A DNA stretch of 64,000 nt from Hungatella sp. UBA3048 (GCA_002367105.1 DFCS01000030.1:42617-106616); one strand, 5' to 3'. Numbered from the stretch's first letter, positions 23,440 through 34,600 are shown. The notes: generated by a model not told the origin, from the letters alone. A program made the numbers and translations.

Positions 23440-25266
23440 TTGATCAAATATTTGGTAAACAGATACAGAGGATGGGGGATTGCCAAAAAGACATTGATCA
23501 TCCTGCTTTTTGTCTCGATCGTCCCTGTCATGGCTATTGAAATCATAACCTGTATCATTGCCGCCAACACCATAAAAAAGCAGATGGATATTCTGGTGGA
23601 AAGCAATATGAAGCTATCCCAGAAAGGGCTGGAAGATTTCTTCTCCGAATATGACAGCATTATCATGTCTATTTATACGGAAAATGAATATGCCCTAAAG
23701 CTGGAAAAGCTGAATGTATGGGATTCCAGGAATTACTATCTGTTAAAGAAGCAGCTGGAAGATGATCTGGAAAATATCTCCTATCTTCATCCGGAAATAT
23801 TGGGGATTGCGGTGGTGACACAAAAGAAGGAATGCATCCTGTATGATTCCATTACCAACAGCACCATGGACAGCTATTGCTTTCCGGAAAAGGATAAAAG
23901 CTGGCTGGCTGTGACCGATGAGACCTTTCATAACACCCAGACCGTTTATTCGAATGTCATAAGCCGGGAGGAGGCAAACGGGACAAAAAGAAATATCATC
24001 TATCTGGGACACCGGATTGCGGATATTAATAACTACAGACAAGGAACGGTTGGAAGCATTCTGATCTGCCTTGATGAAACCAATATCCGGGAAACTTATT
24101 CCCAGGAAAACGAAAGCGAAATCAATGTATCCTTTCTTTGCGATGCCAATGGAAGCATCCTTTCCAGTACCAGGGCGGATTTAATAGGGACAGGCATCTT
24201 TGAAGAATGGGATGACAGCAGAGAGGATCTGTTTTCCCAGCCGGAACTTAAGATCAGGCAGGCGGTGGAAGCCCATCAGATCATGAACAATGGATATTAC
24301 AGCATTTACGCAAAGCCTGTGTTAAAAAACCAGTTTGTCCTGGTCAGCCTCCGGGATTACAGAGAGCCTTTAAAGGATTTTAAATACATCTTTGAGGTGA
24401 TCATTCTGCTTACGATATTGATTATCATTACCAGCATTCTTATTATGATACAGTTTGCAGGTTCCTTACAGGTCTGTGTTGAAAAGATCACCTCTGCCAT
24501 GGACAGAGCCTATAAGGGGGATTATACGGTGCAGATCGAGCACACCTGGCGGGATGAGTTTGGAAAGATAGCAAGGCACTTCAATCACATGGTACAGAAG
24601 ATTGACCAGTCCGGAAAGATAGAAAAGGAAGCCCTTCTCCGTGAGAAAAATGCGGAATTAAAGGCTTTGGAGGCCCAGATCAACCCTCATTTTCTTTATA
24701 ATACCCTGGATGCCATCAACTGGATGGCCATAGAAAACGAACAGTTCTTAATCAGTAAAATGCTTAAAAATCTTGGATCCATCCTGCGTTACAGCGTACA
24801 TAAAAGCAATGGTGTGGTTAGTGTGAGAAGTGAGCTGGAATATTTAAAGCAGTATATCTTTCTCCAGCAGCAAAGGTTTTCCTTTTCCTTTCACTGTATT
24901 ATGGATGTGGATGAGGAGGTCCTGGATTTAAAGATGCACAAGCTGTTGTTCCAGCCACTCATTGAGAATGCCATTATCCATGGATTTCCAGGCGATACCG
25001 GACAGGATATGCTTACGGTATCCATCAAAAAAATGGGAGATAAGCATCTGGTGGTTAAAGTGGAGGACAATGGAAAAGGCATGGATGGGGAGCTGGTCAG
25101 GGAACTGAATCACTATGATTATTCAAGCGGCACCATAGAGGGGAGCATCGGGGTACGGAATGTGATTATGAGGATCAAATACTATTATGGAGAAGAAGGG
25201 CATTTCTTTATTGAATCAAATGACAGGGGAACCAAAATAACGGCTGAGATTTTGTTTGAAGAATAG
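23440..25266 (+). CDS. YesM-type sensor histidine kinase
   Basis: The 608-residue kinase has a membrane segment at about residues 13-35, a large extracellular sensor region (about 36-310), a second membrane segment (about 313-335), a HAMP linker, a His_kinase domain with phosphoacceptor His417 in INPHFLYNTLD, and a HATPase domain with N-box PLIENAIIHGF and G-box VEDNGKGMD. These kinases sense extracellular sugars. The start is TTG with GGGGG eight bases upstream; the ATG five bases before it is out of frame and stops after two codons. The regulator follows at once and overlaps slightly in DNA. Confidence 0.9.
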   Translation: MIKYLVNRYRGWGIAKKTLIILLFVSIVPVMAIEIITCIIAANTIKKQMDILVESNMKLSQKGLEDFFSEYDSIIMSIYTENEYALKLEKLNVWDSRNYYLLKKQLEDDLENISYLHPEILGIAVVTQKKECILYDSITNSTMDSYCFPEKDKSWLAVTDETFHNTQTVYSNVISREEANGTKRNIIYLGHRIADINNYRQGTVGSILICLDETNIRETYSQENESEINVSFLCDANGSILSSTRADLIGTGIFEEWDDSREDLFSQPELKIRQAVEAHQIMNNGYYSIYAKPVLKNQFVLVSLRDYREPLKDFKYIFEVIILLTILIIITSILIMIQFAGSLQVCVEKITSAMDRAYKGDYTVQIEHTWRDEFGKIARHFNHMVQKIDQSGKIEKEALLREKNAELKALEAQINPHFLYNTLDAINWMAIENEQFLISKMLKNLGSILRYSVHKSNGVVSVRSELEYLKQYIFLQQQRFSFSFHCIMDVDEEVLDLKMHKLLFQPLIENAIIHGFPGDTGQDMLTVSIKKMGDKHLVVKVEDNGKGMDGELVRELNHYDYSSGTIEGSIGVRNVIMRIKYYYGEEGHFFIESNDRGTKITAEILFEE

Positions 25267-25282
25267 ACAGGGGGAACGATGC

Positions 25283-26800
25283 TTGGGCATGAGAGTGGTA
25301 ATTGTGGAAGACGAACCAAACACAAGGAACGGGATCATAAAAATCATTGAAAAGTATACGTCACATGAAGTGGTTGCAGGGGAGAGCGATGGAGAGGCAG
25401 GGCTTTTAAAAGTGTTATCTTTGCATCCGGATGTGGTTATAACGGATATCAACATGCCAAAGATGGATGGACTGGCCATGATCCACAAGATCAGGGAAGC
25501 AGGGATTATGACGGCGGCAGTCCTTCTGACCGGGTATTCGGAGTTTGAATATGCCCAGCGCGCCATACAGTTATCCGTAGCCGAATATTTGCTGAAACCT
25601 CTTGATGTGGAGGACATCATTGAGGTCCTTGGGACCGTGGAGAAAAAGTTATCAAAGAGCAAGGTGGAGCAGGTTTCTGCGGAACAGCTGCTGTTTTCTT
25701 TATTGACTGGAGACGGAAACGATGAGGAAATGGTTCAAAAACAATTTGCTGAAAAGATACGAAAGCAAAAGGACCAGGTCATTTCCATGTTTCTGATCCA
25801 GTCGGAAAGCATTCTGGAAGATACGACGAACCAGATGGCGGAAGTCATGAAAGACAGCCTGGATGCAAACTGTCTGACCGGCTTTTTCATCTTTAAGCTT
25901 CCCTATGAAAAGCAGATCCTTGTCATGATTTCAGACGGCCAGAACGTTAAGTATTTAAAGACCATATTTAAAACCCAGATCCTGAAGGAGCTGAAGGAGA
26001 AGGGAGAATTTCTCATCAGCTACGGGGAACTTGGAAGTCTTTCCTGTCTTAAAGATACTTTAAAGCAGATGCAGGAATATCTTTCCTATACTTTTGTATT
26101 TCAGGACCAGTGCGTCATTGACAGGGAGCTGGTCGTGAATTTGTCCTTTGAAAGGGTGGAATATCCGGAATATTTAGAGCGGGGAGTGAAACGGGACATA
26201 AGAAATGGAAACAAAGAGGGAATCAGAAGAAACGCCAGGAAATTTGAGGAGATGGTCATTCAAAGCAGGGAAGAGCCTAAGGTGATCAAAAACCATACTG
26301 TCCGCTTTGTTATGGCTGCCTTAAATACCGCAAGGGACTTAATGAAAAACAAAGACATTGAGGCCCTCTACCAATACCTGTTAAACGATATGATGAAAAC
26401 CGGAATCAGGGAAATCTTTCTGAACAATTACTGGAAGGTGATTGACATGCTTGCAGATGACAGGGAAAAGGATGCTTTAACCGGCAATGGCATGATCTTA
26501 AATGTGATCGAATTCATAAGGCAGAATTATGATAAGGATGTTTCACTTTCCGATGCGGCTGATCTGGTGGGGATCACACCGGAATACTTAAGCAAGCTGT
26601 TTACCAGGGAAATGGGGATCAACTTTTGTACCTTTTTAGGGGAATTCCGTGTCAGCATTGCAAAAAAGCTTCTTGCAACAGGCAATTATAAGATCCATGA
26701 GGTGGCTGAAATGGTGGGGTACAAGGATACGAAGTATTTTAATAAGGTATTTCGTTCCATAATGGGAGTGTCGCCCTCAGACTATAGAAAGGTATTCTAA
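25283..26800 (+). CDS. YesN-type response regulator, AraC output domain
   Basis: The protein (about 505 residues) has a receiver domain (VVIVEDEPNTRNG, phosphoacceptor Asp55 in ITDINMPKMDG, Lys in YLLKPLD), a middle region of unknown fold, and two AraC helix-turn-helix motifs at the C-terminus (SLSDAADLVGITPEYLSKLFTRE and YKIHEVAEMVGYKDTKYFNKVFR). AGGGGGAA is eight bases before TTG 25283 and fourteen before ATG 25289; either could be the start. It should act with the kinase to switch on the adjacent transporter and mannosidase genes. Confidence 0.88.
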   Translation: MGMRVVIVEDEPNTRNGIIKIIEKYTSHEVVAGESDGEAGLLKVLSLHPDVVITDINMPKMDGLAMIHKIREAGIMTAAVLLTGYSEFEYAQRAIQLSVAEYLLKPLDVEDIIEVLGTVEKKLSKSKVEQVSAEQLLFSLLTGDGNDEEMVQKQFAEKIRKQKDQVISMFLIQSESILEDTTNQMAEVMKDSLDANCLTGFFIFKLPYEKQILVMISDGQNVKYLKTIFKTQILKELKEKGEFLISYGELGSLSCLKDTLKQMQEYLSYTFVFQDQCVIDRELVVNLSFERVEYPEYLERGVKRDIRNGNKEGIRRNARKFEEMVIQSREEPKVIKNHTVRFVMAALNTARDLMKNKDIEALYQYLLNDMMKTGIREIFLNNYWKVIDMLADDREKDALTGNGMILNVIEFIRQNYDKDVSLSDAADLVGITPEYLSKLFTREMGINFCTFLGEFRVSIAKKLLATGNYKIHEVAEMVGYKDTKYFNKVFRSIMGVSPSDYRKVF

Positions 26801-26803
26801 GAT

Positions 26804-28060
26804 ATGAACAGGACCGTACAAAAACTTCTGATCTGTTTATGGCTGCTGGTTTCCTTTTTATTGATCAGCGTCATTTTAAAATATTACAGAGAATCCAATG
26901 AGGTGGCAGTTCTGGAGGAGAAAAGGGACCAGCTTGTGGTCATGGCTGTCAGCGAGGAGGATGAAAGCGGCGATTATTTAAAGAAGCTTGTGGATGAATA
27001 TTCTAAACTGCCGGAGAATCCGGAGGTCAGGATCCAGTATGTTTCTCAGTCCAGCTTTCAAAAGCAGTTGTGCATTGATAAGGATCAGAATAACCTCCCA
27101 GATCTGATCATCTGTGAGAATGTAATGACGCCTGCCCTTGAGTCTATGGGAATTCTTAAGGATTTGTCCGATTACATGACAGCGGAGAGAGCTTCCCTGT
27201 ATTTAAAAAATGCATACAGCAGCACGGTAGTAAACGGCATCTGTTATTCCGTACCCTTTACCAGCAATCCCTATGTGGTATTTTATAATGAGGATCATTT
27301 GAGGAAGTATGATGCCGCCATACCGGATACGATGGAAGAGCTTCTTAAGCTGTGCAGGGAAACCAGTACCCTTGGCACCTATAATTTCGGCTTTGCCATG
27401 AAGAATAAAGAGGATATCACCTCCAGTTTTCTGCAGATGATCTATTCTGCCGGAGGAACCCTGCGGAGCCTGGATACGGAAAACTGCATGAAACTGTATG
27501 AAATGCTTGGCAATATGAGGGATGAGGGGATCATAGACCAGGATGTGATCAACTGGAATCAGAAGGAGCTAATGAAGGCATTTTCCAAGGGATATGTGAA
27601 AATCGCGATTGCAGAGCTAAGCTCCATGTCCATATTGGAGAATTCGGACAGGAAGTGTAAGTATAAAATTGCGGAAATCCCTTATATCCAGAAGCAGACG
27701 TATCTGCTGCAGGGAGACAACATCGGGATCACGGTAACGGCTGACATGGAAGAATCCATAAAACTGCTGGACTATCTTACATCCAGGGAGATACTAAAAA
27801 GCTATTACGAAAATACTTACTGCCTTTCCGTAAGAACGGATATAAAAGTAAATCCCGGACTGGTAAGAGGTCTTCCGGATGAATTCGTGGAACGGGAGAG
27901 AAACCAGAGCATCTTAAAAAATGCCTACACCACATGGTTTATCATATCAGATGGAATTGCAGGGAATCTAACGGATTTTCTCGGAGATAAGACCATGACA
28001 CCGGAGGAGGTTTCCAAAAGGCTTCAGGGTGACATCAGGAACGCCATTTTAGAAAGGTAG
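26804..28060 (+). CDS. membrane-anchored family 1 solute-binding protein, possible sensor partner
   Basis: The 418-residue protein resembles carbohydrate-binding proteins (PYVVFYNEDHLRKYDAAIPDTMEELLKLCRE, SFLQMIYSAGG, ISDGIAG). Its N-terminus (VQKLLICLWLLVSFLLISVIL) is a single hydrophobic helix with no lipobox Cys, so it should stay in the membrane as an uncleaved anchor. It starts three bases after the response regulator stop and sits in the two-component operon, not with the permeases, which have their own lipoprotein at 28359. A role presenting ligand to the kinase is plausible; being a spare transport protein is the alternative. Confidence 0.8.
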   Translation: MNRTVQKLLICLWLLVSFLLISVILKYYRESNEVAVLEEKRDQLVVMAVSEEDESGDYLKKLVDEYSKLPENPEVRIQYVSQSSFQKQLCIDKDQNNLPDLIICENVMTPALESMGILKDLSDYMTAERASLYLKNAYSSTVVNGICYSVPFTSNPYVVFYNEDHLRKYDAAIPDTMEELLKLCRETSTLGTYNFGFAMKNKEDITSSFLQMIYSAGGTLRSLDTENCMKLYEMLGNMRDEGIIDQDVINWNQKELMKAFSKGYVKIAIAELSSMSILENSDRKCKYKIAEIPYIQKQTYLLQGDNIGITVTADMEESIKLLDYLTSREILKSYYENTYCLSVRTDIKVNPGLVRGLPDEFVERERNQSILKNAYTTWFIISDGIAGNLTDFLGDKTMTPEEVSKRLQGDIRNAILER

Positions 28061-28358
28061 GCGGCCGCCGCTTCAATGCCGGAAAGGCATAAGTGGCGGC
28101 TGGGGACTTACTTGATGAGATTAAAATTATACCCCTTTTCTAAAATTTTGGAATACTCTGTAAAACTTTCTTATGCTATTATTCTCTTATCCACTATAAG
28201 AAACACGCTTCATGGGTTCCTTATAGTTAGCGCGGCAGACACTGCATAAGCATGCAGACATGGTTATCCAGCTTGCTGCCCGCACAGATAAAAATACCTT
28301 ACAGGTATATGTTTCTTCCCAGGAAGTCTGGGAGGCAAATAAGAGATGGGAGGGTTTT
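28061..28358. other. 298-base intergenic region before mannoside transporter
   Basis: GCCGCCGCTT (28064-28073) pairs with AAGTGGCGGC (28091-28100), with TGCC/GGCA inside; no T-run follows, so it is a stem-loop and not a standard terminator. CTGCAT-AAGC-ATGCAG at 28242-28257 is a second inverted repeat and could bind a regulator. A weak promoter, TTGGAA (28148-28153) with TATGCT (28172-28177), is the best I can find. No gene is seen. GGGAGG at 28348-28353 is the ribosome site of the next gene. Confidence 0.5.
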
Positions 28359-29780
28359 ATGAAGAAAATGAAGAAAGCTGCAGCAGCGGTGCTTGCATCA
28401 ACCATGATTCTTTCCCTGGCAGCATGCCAGGGCTCCGGGGCAAAGTCGGAAACAACAGCTCAGGGAAAGACAGAAGAAACTTCCGGGAAAACCGGAAAAA
28501 CAGCGGAAACCCAGGGGACAGGCGGAAAGGCGAAAATATCCATCACCTTCCGGGATGGAGGCAGCGATGCCTTAAAGAACTGGTTTGAGCATGCATATGA
28601 GACTTACGATAAAAAGGATTCCATTGAACTTGATATTGCCCCCATTACTGCTTCCGAAGGGGATTATTTTGCAAAGGTGGCTCTGGCACTTCAATCAGCG
28701 GATACGGCTCCGGACATTGTCTGCGAAGATACGTTCCAGCTTCCCTCTGACGTGGCAGCCGGTTATCTTACCGATCTTTCTGCCTATTTAAAGGACTATA
28801 AGGAATGGAATGACGGGACCTTCTACGGGCCGCTGGTGGATGGTGTTACATACAGTGACGGAAGCGTGTACGGGATCCCTTATTGTACCGATACCCGTGG
28901 ATTGTGGTATAACAAGGACATATTTAAGGCAGCCGGCTTAGATACGGAGTGGCAGCCAAAAACCTGGCAGGAGATCCTGGATACCTGCAAGGTCATCAAG
29001 GAAAAATGCCCGGACGTAGTGCCTTTCTGGTGCAATTCAGGAGTAGCAAGCGGAGAAGCCACCTCCATGCAGACCTATGAGATGCTTCTTTACGGGACAG
29101 GTGAGCAGCTTTTGGATGAAAATGACAAATGGATCGCATCCAGTGAAAATATTTTAAAATCCCTGAATTTTATCAACACCATATATAAGGAAGGATACGG
29201 GCCATCCCTTTCCAAGGTATTAAACGGAGAAGCAGGAAACATTGCTTCCAGAGAATATTTACCGGGAGGCAAGCTTGCCATTTCCTTAGACGGATACTGG
29301 ATGACAGGAAATTACAAGGAGATAGGATCGGCTCCATGGCCGGAATACAAGGAAAAACTTGGCATCGCAGCCATGCCCACCTCAGAGGGGCAGATACCGG
29401 GAAGCATCACCATGTCAGGCGGCTGGGCATTATCCATACCACAGCTTTCCGATCAGAAGGATGCGGCAATGGATTTTATCAAGCACTGCATGAGTTATGA
29501 TATTTATCTGGATACCATCATTGCCCAGGGAAATATTGCAACCAGAACTGATATTGCAGCAGATCCTACATACGCTTCCCAGCCCTTTATGGAAAAGTGC
29601 ACCGGCTTTTTATCCGGAGCTTTCTACAGGCCGAGAAACAGCCAGTATTCAACGGTTACTACCCATATACAGACCATGGTGGAATCGGTTGTGTCAGGTA
29701 CGAGTCCGGAGGATGCAATGGCGCAGTATAAATCAGACGTGACGAACAGCGTTGGCGCAGATAATACCGTGACAAAATAA
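28359..29780 (+). CDS. CUT1 sugar ABC transporter binding lipoprotein (mannoside locus)
   Basis: The 473-residue product has a signal peptide with lipobox LAAC (Cys23), a Ser/Thr/Gly-rich linker and a family 1 solute-binding domain (KISITFRDGGSDALKNWF, IPYCTDTRGLWYNKDIFKAAGLD, ISLDGYWMTGNYKE). ATG 28359 is set by the lipobox and GGGAGG; the longer reading from 28260 would bury the signal peptide. It is followed by a terminator-like hairpin and then two permeases. With GH38 downstream it probably binds mannose-containing oligosaccharides. Confidence 0.92.
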   Translation: MKKMKKAAAAVLASTMILSLAACQGSGAKSETTAQGKTEETSGKTGKTAETQGTGGKAKISITFRDGGSDALKNWFEHAYETYDKKDSIELDIAPITASEGDYFAKVALALQSADTAPDIVCEDTFQLPSDVAAGYLTDLSAYLKDYKEWNDGTFYGPLVDGVTYSDGSVYGIPYCTDTRGLWYNKDIFKAAGLDTEWQPKTWQEILDTCKVIKEKCPDVVPFWCNSGVASGEATSMQTYEMLLYGTGEQLLDENDKWIASSENILKSLNFINTIYKEGYGPSLSKVLNGEAGNIASREYLPGGKLAISLDGYWMTGNYKEIGSAPWPEYKEKLGIAAMPTSEGQIPGSITMSGGWALSIPQLSDQKDAAMDFIKHCMSYDIYLDTIIAQGNIATRTDIAADPTYASQPFMEKCTGFLSGAFYRPRNSQYSTVTTHIQTMVESVVSGTSPEDAMAQYKSDVTNSVGADNTVTK

Positions 29781-29795
29781 ACGTTCAGGATTTGA

Positions 29796-29844
29796 AGGGG
29801 AGGGCTAAAGTGCAATAGCAAAGCACCTGGCTCTCCCTGTTTTT
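29796..29844 (+). terminator. partial terminator between binding protein and permeases
   Basis: GGGGAGGGCT pairs with GGCTCTCCC, with GTGC/GCAC inside, followed by TGTTTTTAT. It lies 16 bases after the binding-protein stop and should reduce readthrough into the permeases. Confidence 0.65.
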
Positions 29845-29914
29845 ATCCAAACGGAGGAAACCCCTTACAGGGATACCTATATGCCCTGAAAAACAGGGCG
29901 GAAAAGAGGAAACC

Positions 29915-30793
29915 ATGAATAAAAAAAGCAGCCGGCTGTTTGCGGAAGCAAGAAAATCAGTACTAATTCTGCCCTCTATGGTTCTTTTACTTATATTTTT
30001 TGTGATGCCGATTTTATTGACCGTCTATTATTCCTTTACAAACCTGGCCCTGTCAGGTGAGAATGCAAAGCAGCTTAAATTTATCGGCCTGTCCAATTAT
30101 GTCAGCATGTTTAAGGACCGCACTGTACGCATCAGCATTGTCAACACCCTTGTTTTTCTCCTTGGAAGCCTTACGGGTCAGCAGGTACTGGGTTTTTTCA
30201 TTGCCCTTAACATGAGAAACAGAAACAGGATCTTCCGTGGAATCGTAGGTCCTGTATTCCTGGCAGGCTGGATCATGCCGGAGGTGGTTGTGGCCTTATG
30301 CTGCAGCACCTTTTTCGGAGATGAAGGTACCTTGAACCAGATCTTTTCTTTTTTCCATCTACCTACCGTGGAATTCCTGTTTGCCATTCCTATGGCAACG
30401 GTTATATTAGCAAACATATGGCATGGGACTGCATTTTCCATGATGAACTTTCAGTCAGCGTTAGATGGGGTGCCAGCGGATATTGAGGAAGCGGCAAAGG
30501 TGGATGGGGCAGGCCCTTTTCAGACCATGATCAGGATCATCTTACCCTGCATCAAGAATACCATAGCCACAAATACCATGCTGAATACCTTATCAACTCT
30601 TGGCGTATTCGGGCTGATCTACATGATGACAGGCGGGGGACCTGGAACCAAGACCCTGACCCTTCCCATCTTTATGTACCGGCAGGCATTTATTTCCCAG
30701 CAGCTTGGATACGGCACGGCTATTTCCATGATTCTGCTTGTGCTCGGGATTGTGCTAAGTGTTTTTTATACAAGAGTCATGAGAAAAGACTAG
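29915..30793 (+). CDS. CUT1 sugar ABC transporter permease (MalF/UgpA type)
   Basis: The 292-residue protein has six membrane segments and the EAA loop EEAAKVDGAGPFQTMIRIILP that docks to the ATPase. The first segment is followed by YYSFTNLALSG, typical of the MalF/UgpA side. It pairs with the permease at 30806. No ATPase gene is present in the locus. Confidence 0.92.
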   Translation: MNKKSSRLFAEARKSVLILPSMVLLLIFFVMPILLTVYYSFTNLALSGENAKQLKFIGLSNYVSMFKDRTVRISIVNTLVFLLGSLTGQQVLGFFIALNMRNRNRIFRGIVGPVFLAGWIMPEVVVALCCSTFFGDEGTLNQIFSFFHLPTVEFLFAIPMATVILANIWHGTAFSMMNFQSALDGVPADIEEAAKVDGAGPFQTMIRIILPCIKNTIATNTMLNTLSTLGVFGLIYMMTGGGPGTKTLTLPIFMYRQAFISQQLGYGTAISMILLVLGIVLSVFYTRVMRKD

Positions 30794-30805
30794 AGGAGGT
30801 GCTTC

Positions 30806-31627
30806 ATGTATTGGAAATTAAGAAAAACGGTGCCCTATGGGGTGCTGACCTTATTAGCTGTTATATTTGTCCTTCCCCTGCTTTGGATCGTGCTGGCCTC
30901 CTTTGACGGCAACGCTTCTCAGGCGGTGAAGGTGCCCACCCAGTGGACCCTTGATAATTACAAGGTGATCCTGTCCAGTCAGACCAATCAGAGGGCATTT
31001 GCCAACGGACTGCTCATTTCCTTTGGACAGTCGGTCCTGGTGGTGTTAGTTGCAGGCCTGGCAGCTTATCCCTTGTCTAGATACGAACTTCGTTATAAAA
31101 GTTTATTTTTATATACGATTTTATTTATGACCTCCCTTCCCATAACGGCAGTCATGGTCCCGGTGTATAAGATGTTCCTGACCATTGGCCTGTATGACAA
31201 GACTTTGGGCCTCATTTTATTTTTGACGGCAACCTCCATGCCTTATGGGATCTGGCTCATGAAAAATTTTATGGACAATGTCCCCATAGAACTGGAGGAG
31301 GCAGCCTGGGTAGACGGTGCGTCCACATTGGCAAGCATTAGGAAAATCATCGCTCCCTTAATGTTTCCGGGGATTTGCGTGGTTTTCATCTTTACCTTTT
31401 CAGGGAGCTGGGGTAACTTTTTTATACCCTATATCCTGCTGCAGACTTTAAATAAATTACCGGCATCTGTTACCCTATATCAATTTTTCGGACAGCATGG
31501 TATGATAATATATGGACAGTTGGCCGCATACTCGGCCGTCTATGCCATTCCTTCTATATTCCTTTATATTTTGTCACAAAATTATATGTCAAAGGGCTTT
31601 AATATGGCCGGCGCAGCCAAAGGCTGA
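30806..31627 (+). CDS. CUT1 sugar ABC transporter permease (MalG/UgpE type)
   Basis: The 273-residue protein has six membrane segments, the N-terminal VPYGVLTLLAVIFVLPLLWIVLASF common to MalG-type permeases, and the EAA loop EEAAWVDGASTLASIRKIIAPLM. It starts 12 bases after its partner and its stop lies at 31625-31627, 20 bases before the mannosidase start. Together with 29915 it should form the channel. Confidence 0.92.
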   Translation: MYWKLRKTVPYGVLTLLAVIFVLPLLWIVLASFDGNASQAVKVPTQWTLDNYKVILSSQTNQRAFANGLLISFGQSVLVVLVAGLAAYPLSRYELRYKSLFLYTILFMTSLPITAVMVPVYKMFLTIGLYDKTLGLILFLTATSMPYGIWLMKNFMDNVPIELEEAAWVDGASTLASIRKIIAPLMFPGICVVFIFTFSGSWGNFFIPYILLQTLNKLPASVTLYQFFGQHGMIIYGQLAAYSAVYAIPSIFLYILSQNYMSKGFNMAGAAKG

Positions 31628-31647
31628 TGCATAAGGAGGAGATTACA

Positions 31648-34600
31648 ATGATACTGATCAAAGAACGGATTGGAAAACTGGTGGAAGATCTTAAGGAGCT
31701 TATCTATGAGAAAGAAGTTCCTGTCACCAGTTACCGGATGTTAAAATCCGGAGAACGCTTTTTAAATGTCCAGGACCTTCGTACCGATGACTGGGAGGAA
31801 CTTACCAGTGCAGAACTGTGGGGCGGCCACAGGGAATATTTCTGGTTTGAAACAGTCATTACCATTCCTGAGGATTTTAAGGATCAATGTGTGGTGTATG
31901 AGTTAAAAACCGGAAGAGAGGGGCTGTGGGATGCCACGAATCCCCAGTTTACCATTTACGTCAATGGTGTCAGGCGGCAGGGGCTTGACGTCAATCACAG
32001 GGAGGTACTGCTGACGGAAAAGGCAGAGCCAGGTGAGACGTTTCGAATCGTTTTATCCGCATTTACCGGGGATCAGAATTTTAAGCTTGTCATGGATTCC
32101 AGGATAAAGGTATTAGACAGGGAAACAGAGCAGTATTATTATGATATTTCCGTTCCTTATCAGGTCGCCAGGCTTCTTCCTGACAGTGACAGTGCCTATC
32201 TCTCCATCATTCATGCAGTGAATGAATCCTTAAATCTTCTGGACTTAAGAAAGGAATATTCGGAAGAATATTATGAAAGCCTGAAAAAAGCCAGGCAATA
32301 TATGAAGGAAGAATTCTATGATAAATATAGCGGAAACAGCAAAGAAACGGTTTACTGCGTGGGCCATACCCACATTGACGTAGCCTGGTTATGGACCCTT
32401 GCGGTAACGGAGGATAAGGCGGTAAGAAGCTTTTCCACGGTGCTGGAGCTGATGAAACAGTATCCGGAATACATCTTTATGTCAAGCCAGCCACAGCTTT
32501 ATAAATATGTTAAGAAGCATGCTCCTGAGGTTTATGAAGAGATACAAAAACGTGTTGCAGAAGGAAGATGGGAGACAGAAGGCGGCATGTTTGTGGAAGC
32601 AGACTGCAATCTCTCCTCCGGGGAGTCCCTTGTGCGCCAGTTCCTTCATGGCAAGGAATTTTTCAGGGAAGAATTTGGGAAGGACAATGAGATTTTATGG
32701 CTTCCTGATGTGTTCGGATATTCCGCCGCACTTCCTCAGATCATGAAAAAATGCGGCATCAAATATTTTATGACTACGAAAATCAGCTGGAATGAATTCA
32801 ATAAAATGCCTTATGACACCTTTGAATGGGAAGGAATTGACGGAACCAGGATTTTAACCCACTTCAGCCCAAGCCGTGATTATAATAAGGCTGCTGAGGA
32901 AGGCGGTACAGAAACCGAGCATTTTACTACCTATAACGCATACATAAATCCTTCCCAGGTAAAAGGAGCCTGGGCCAGATACAGCCAGAAATATCTAAAT
33001 GATGAGGTCTTAATGTCCTTTGGCTACGGAGACGGCGGCGGCGGCCCTACCAAAGATATGCTGGAAAACCAGCGGAGACTTGAATCGGGCATACCAGGCT
33101 GTCCAAGGACTGTGATGAGTACATCTAAGGCATTTTTTGAAAAGCTGGATAAAGAAGTAAGAGGAAAAAAATATCTGCCTTCCTGGGTCGGAGAATTATA
33201 CTTAGAATACCACAGAGGCACCTATACCTCTATGGCAAGAAATAAAAAGTTCAACCGGAAATCAGAATTTTTATTTGAGAATGCAGAGTTTTACTCCATG
33301 TTAGATGGAGTATTAAACCAGAATCCTTATCCTAAGGAGACCATTGAGGAGGCATGGGAAGTGATTTTAAGAAACCAGTTCCATGATATCCTTCCGGGTT
33401 CTTCCATTAAAGAGGTATATGAGGATTCCAAAAAGGAATATGAAGCAATAGGAAAAGCAGGAGGGGAACTGGTGGATCATGCCCTTTCCAATGTTTTAGA
33501 GGGTGTGTCTGCCCATAAGGACAATCTGGTTGTATTTAATCCTAACAGCTTTGAGGGGGAGGGAGCCGTATCCTTTAAGGCTCCGGAGTACATGGAAAAC
33601 TTAGCGGTAATGGATGGAGAGAACCTGTTTCCTGCGCAGAAGACAGGAGATGGCTCCTGGCTGTTTTGTGCTTCCCAGGTTCCTTCTAAGGGCTATAAGA
33701 CCTTAAAACTGCGGGAAGGAAACCGTGATACCGGCTTAAGAGCGGATGAGAGGCATCTGGAGAATGAATTTATCTCCGTGACCTTCCATGAAAACGGACA
33801 GATTTCTTCAATTTATGATAAGCAGAATGAACGGGAAGTGTTAAAAGAAAACAGGCATGCCAACGTGCTTATGACCTATGAGGACAGACCGCATAACTAT
33901 GATGCCTGGGATGTAAACAACTATTATGTAGAAAAGTCCTGGGAAATTACTGACGTAAGGAGCATGGAACTTGTTGAAAACGGTCCGGTCCGTGCTACAA
34001 TTTGTGTAAAGAGAAGATATCTGGACTCCGTCATCGAACAGTACATCTCCCTGTTATACAACAGCCCGGAAATCATCATCCGCAATGAGATTGACTGGAA
34101 GGAAAACCATATCTTCTTAAAGTCGATTCTCCCGGTTGATATCCATACGGACGAAGCTACTTTTGAGATTCAGTACGGTAATGTAAAAAGAAAAACCCAT
34201 TACAATACCATGTGGGATTATGCAAAATTCGAGGTATGCATGCATAAGTGGCTCGATGTTTCAGAGGATGATTATGGAGTCAGCATGATCAATGACTGCA
34301 AGTACGGCTGTCACGTCCATGACGGTGAGATCGGAATCTCCATGTTGAAATCGGCAACCTATCCAAACCCGGATGCAGATAAGGAACACCACAGCTTTGT
34401 ATTTTCCATCTATCCCCACAAGGGCGACTGGAAAACGGCAAAAACCATACAAAAGGCTTATCACTTAAATAACCCCATGACAGCTCTTGTGAAAGAGACA
34501 GAGGGAGGACAGCTGCCCGGAGAATTTTCTCTGGTAAAAGCGGATGCCGCCAATGTTGTCATAGAGGTTGTGAAGCAGTCCCGAAAAGGGAACGAAATGA

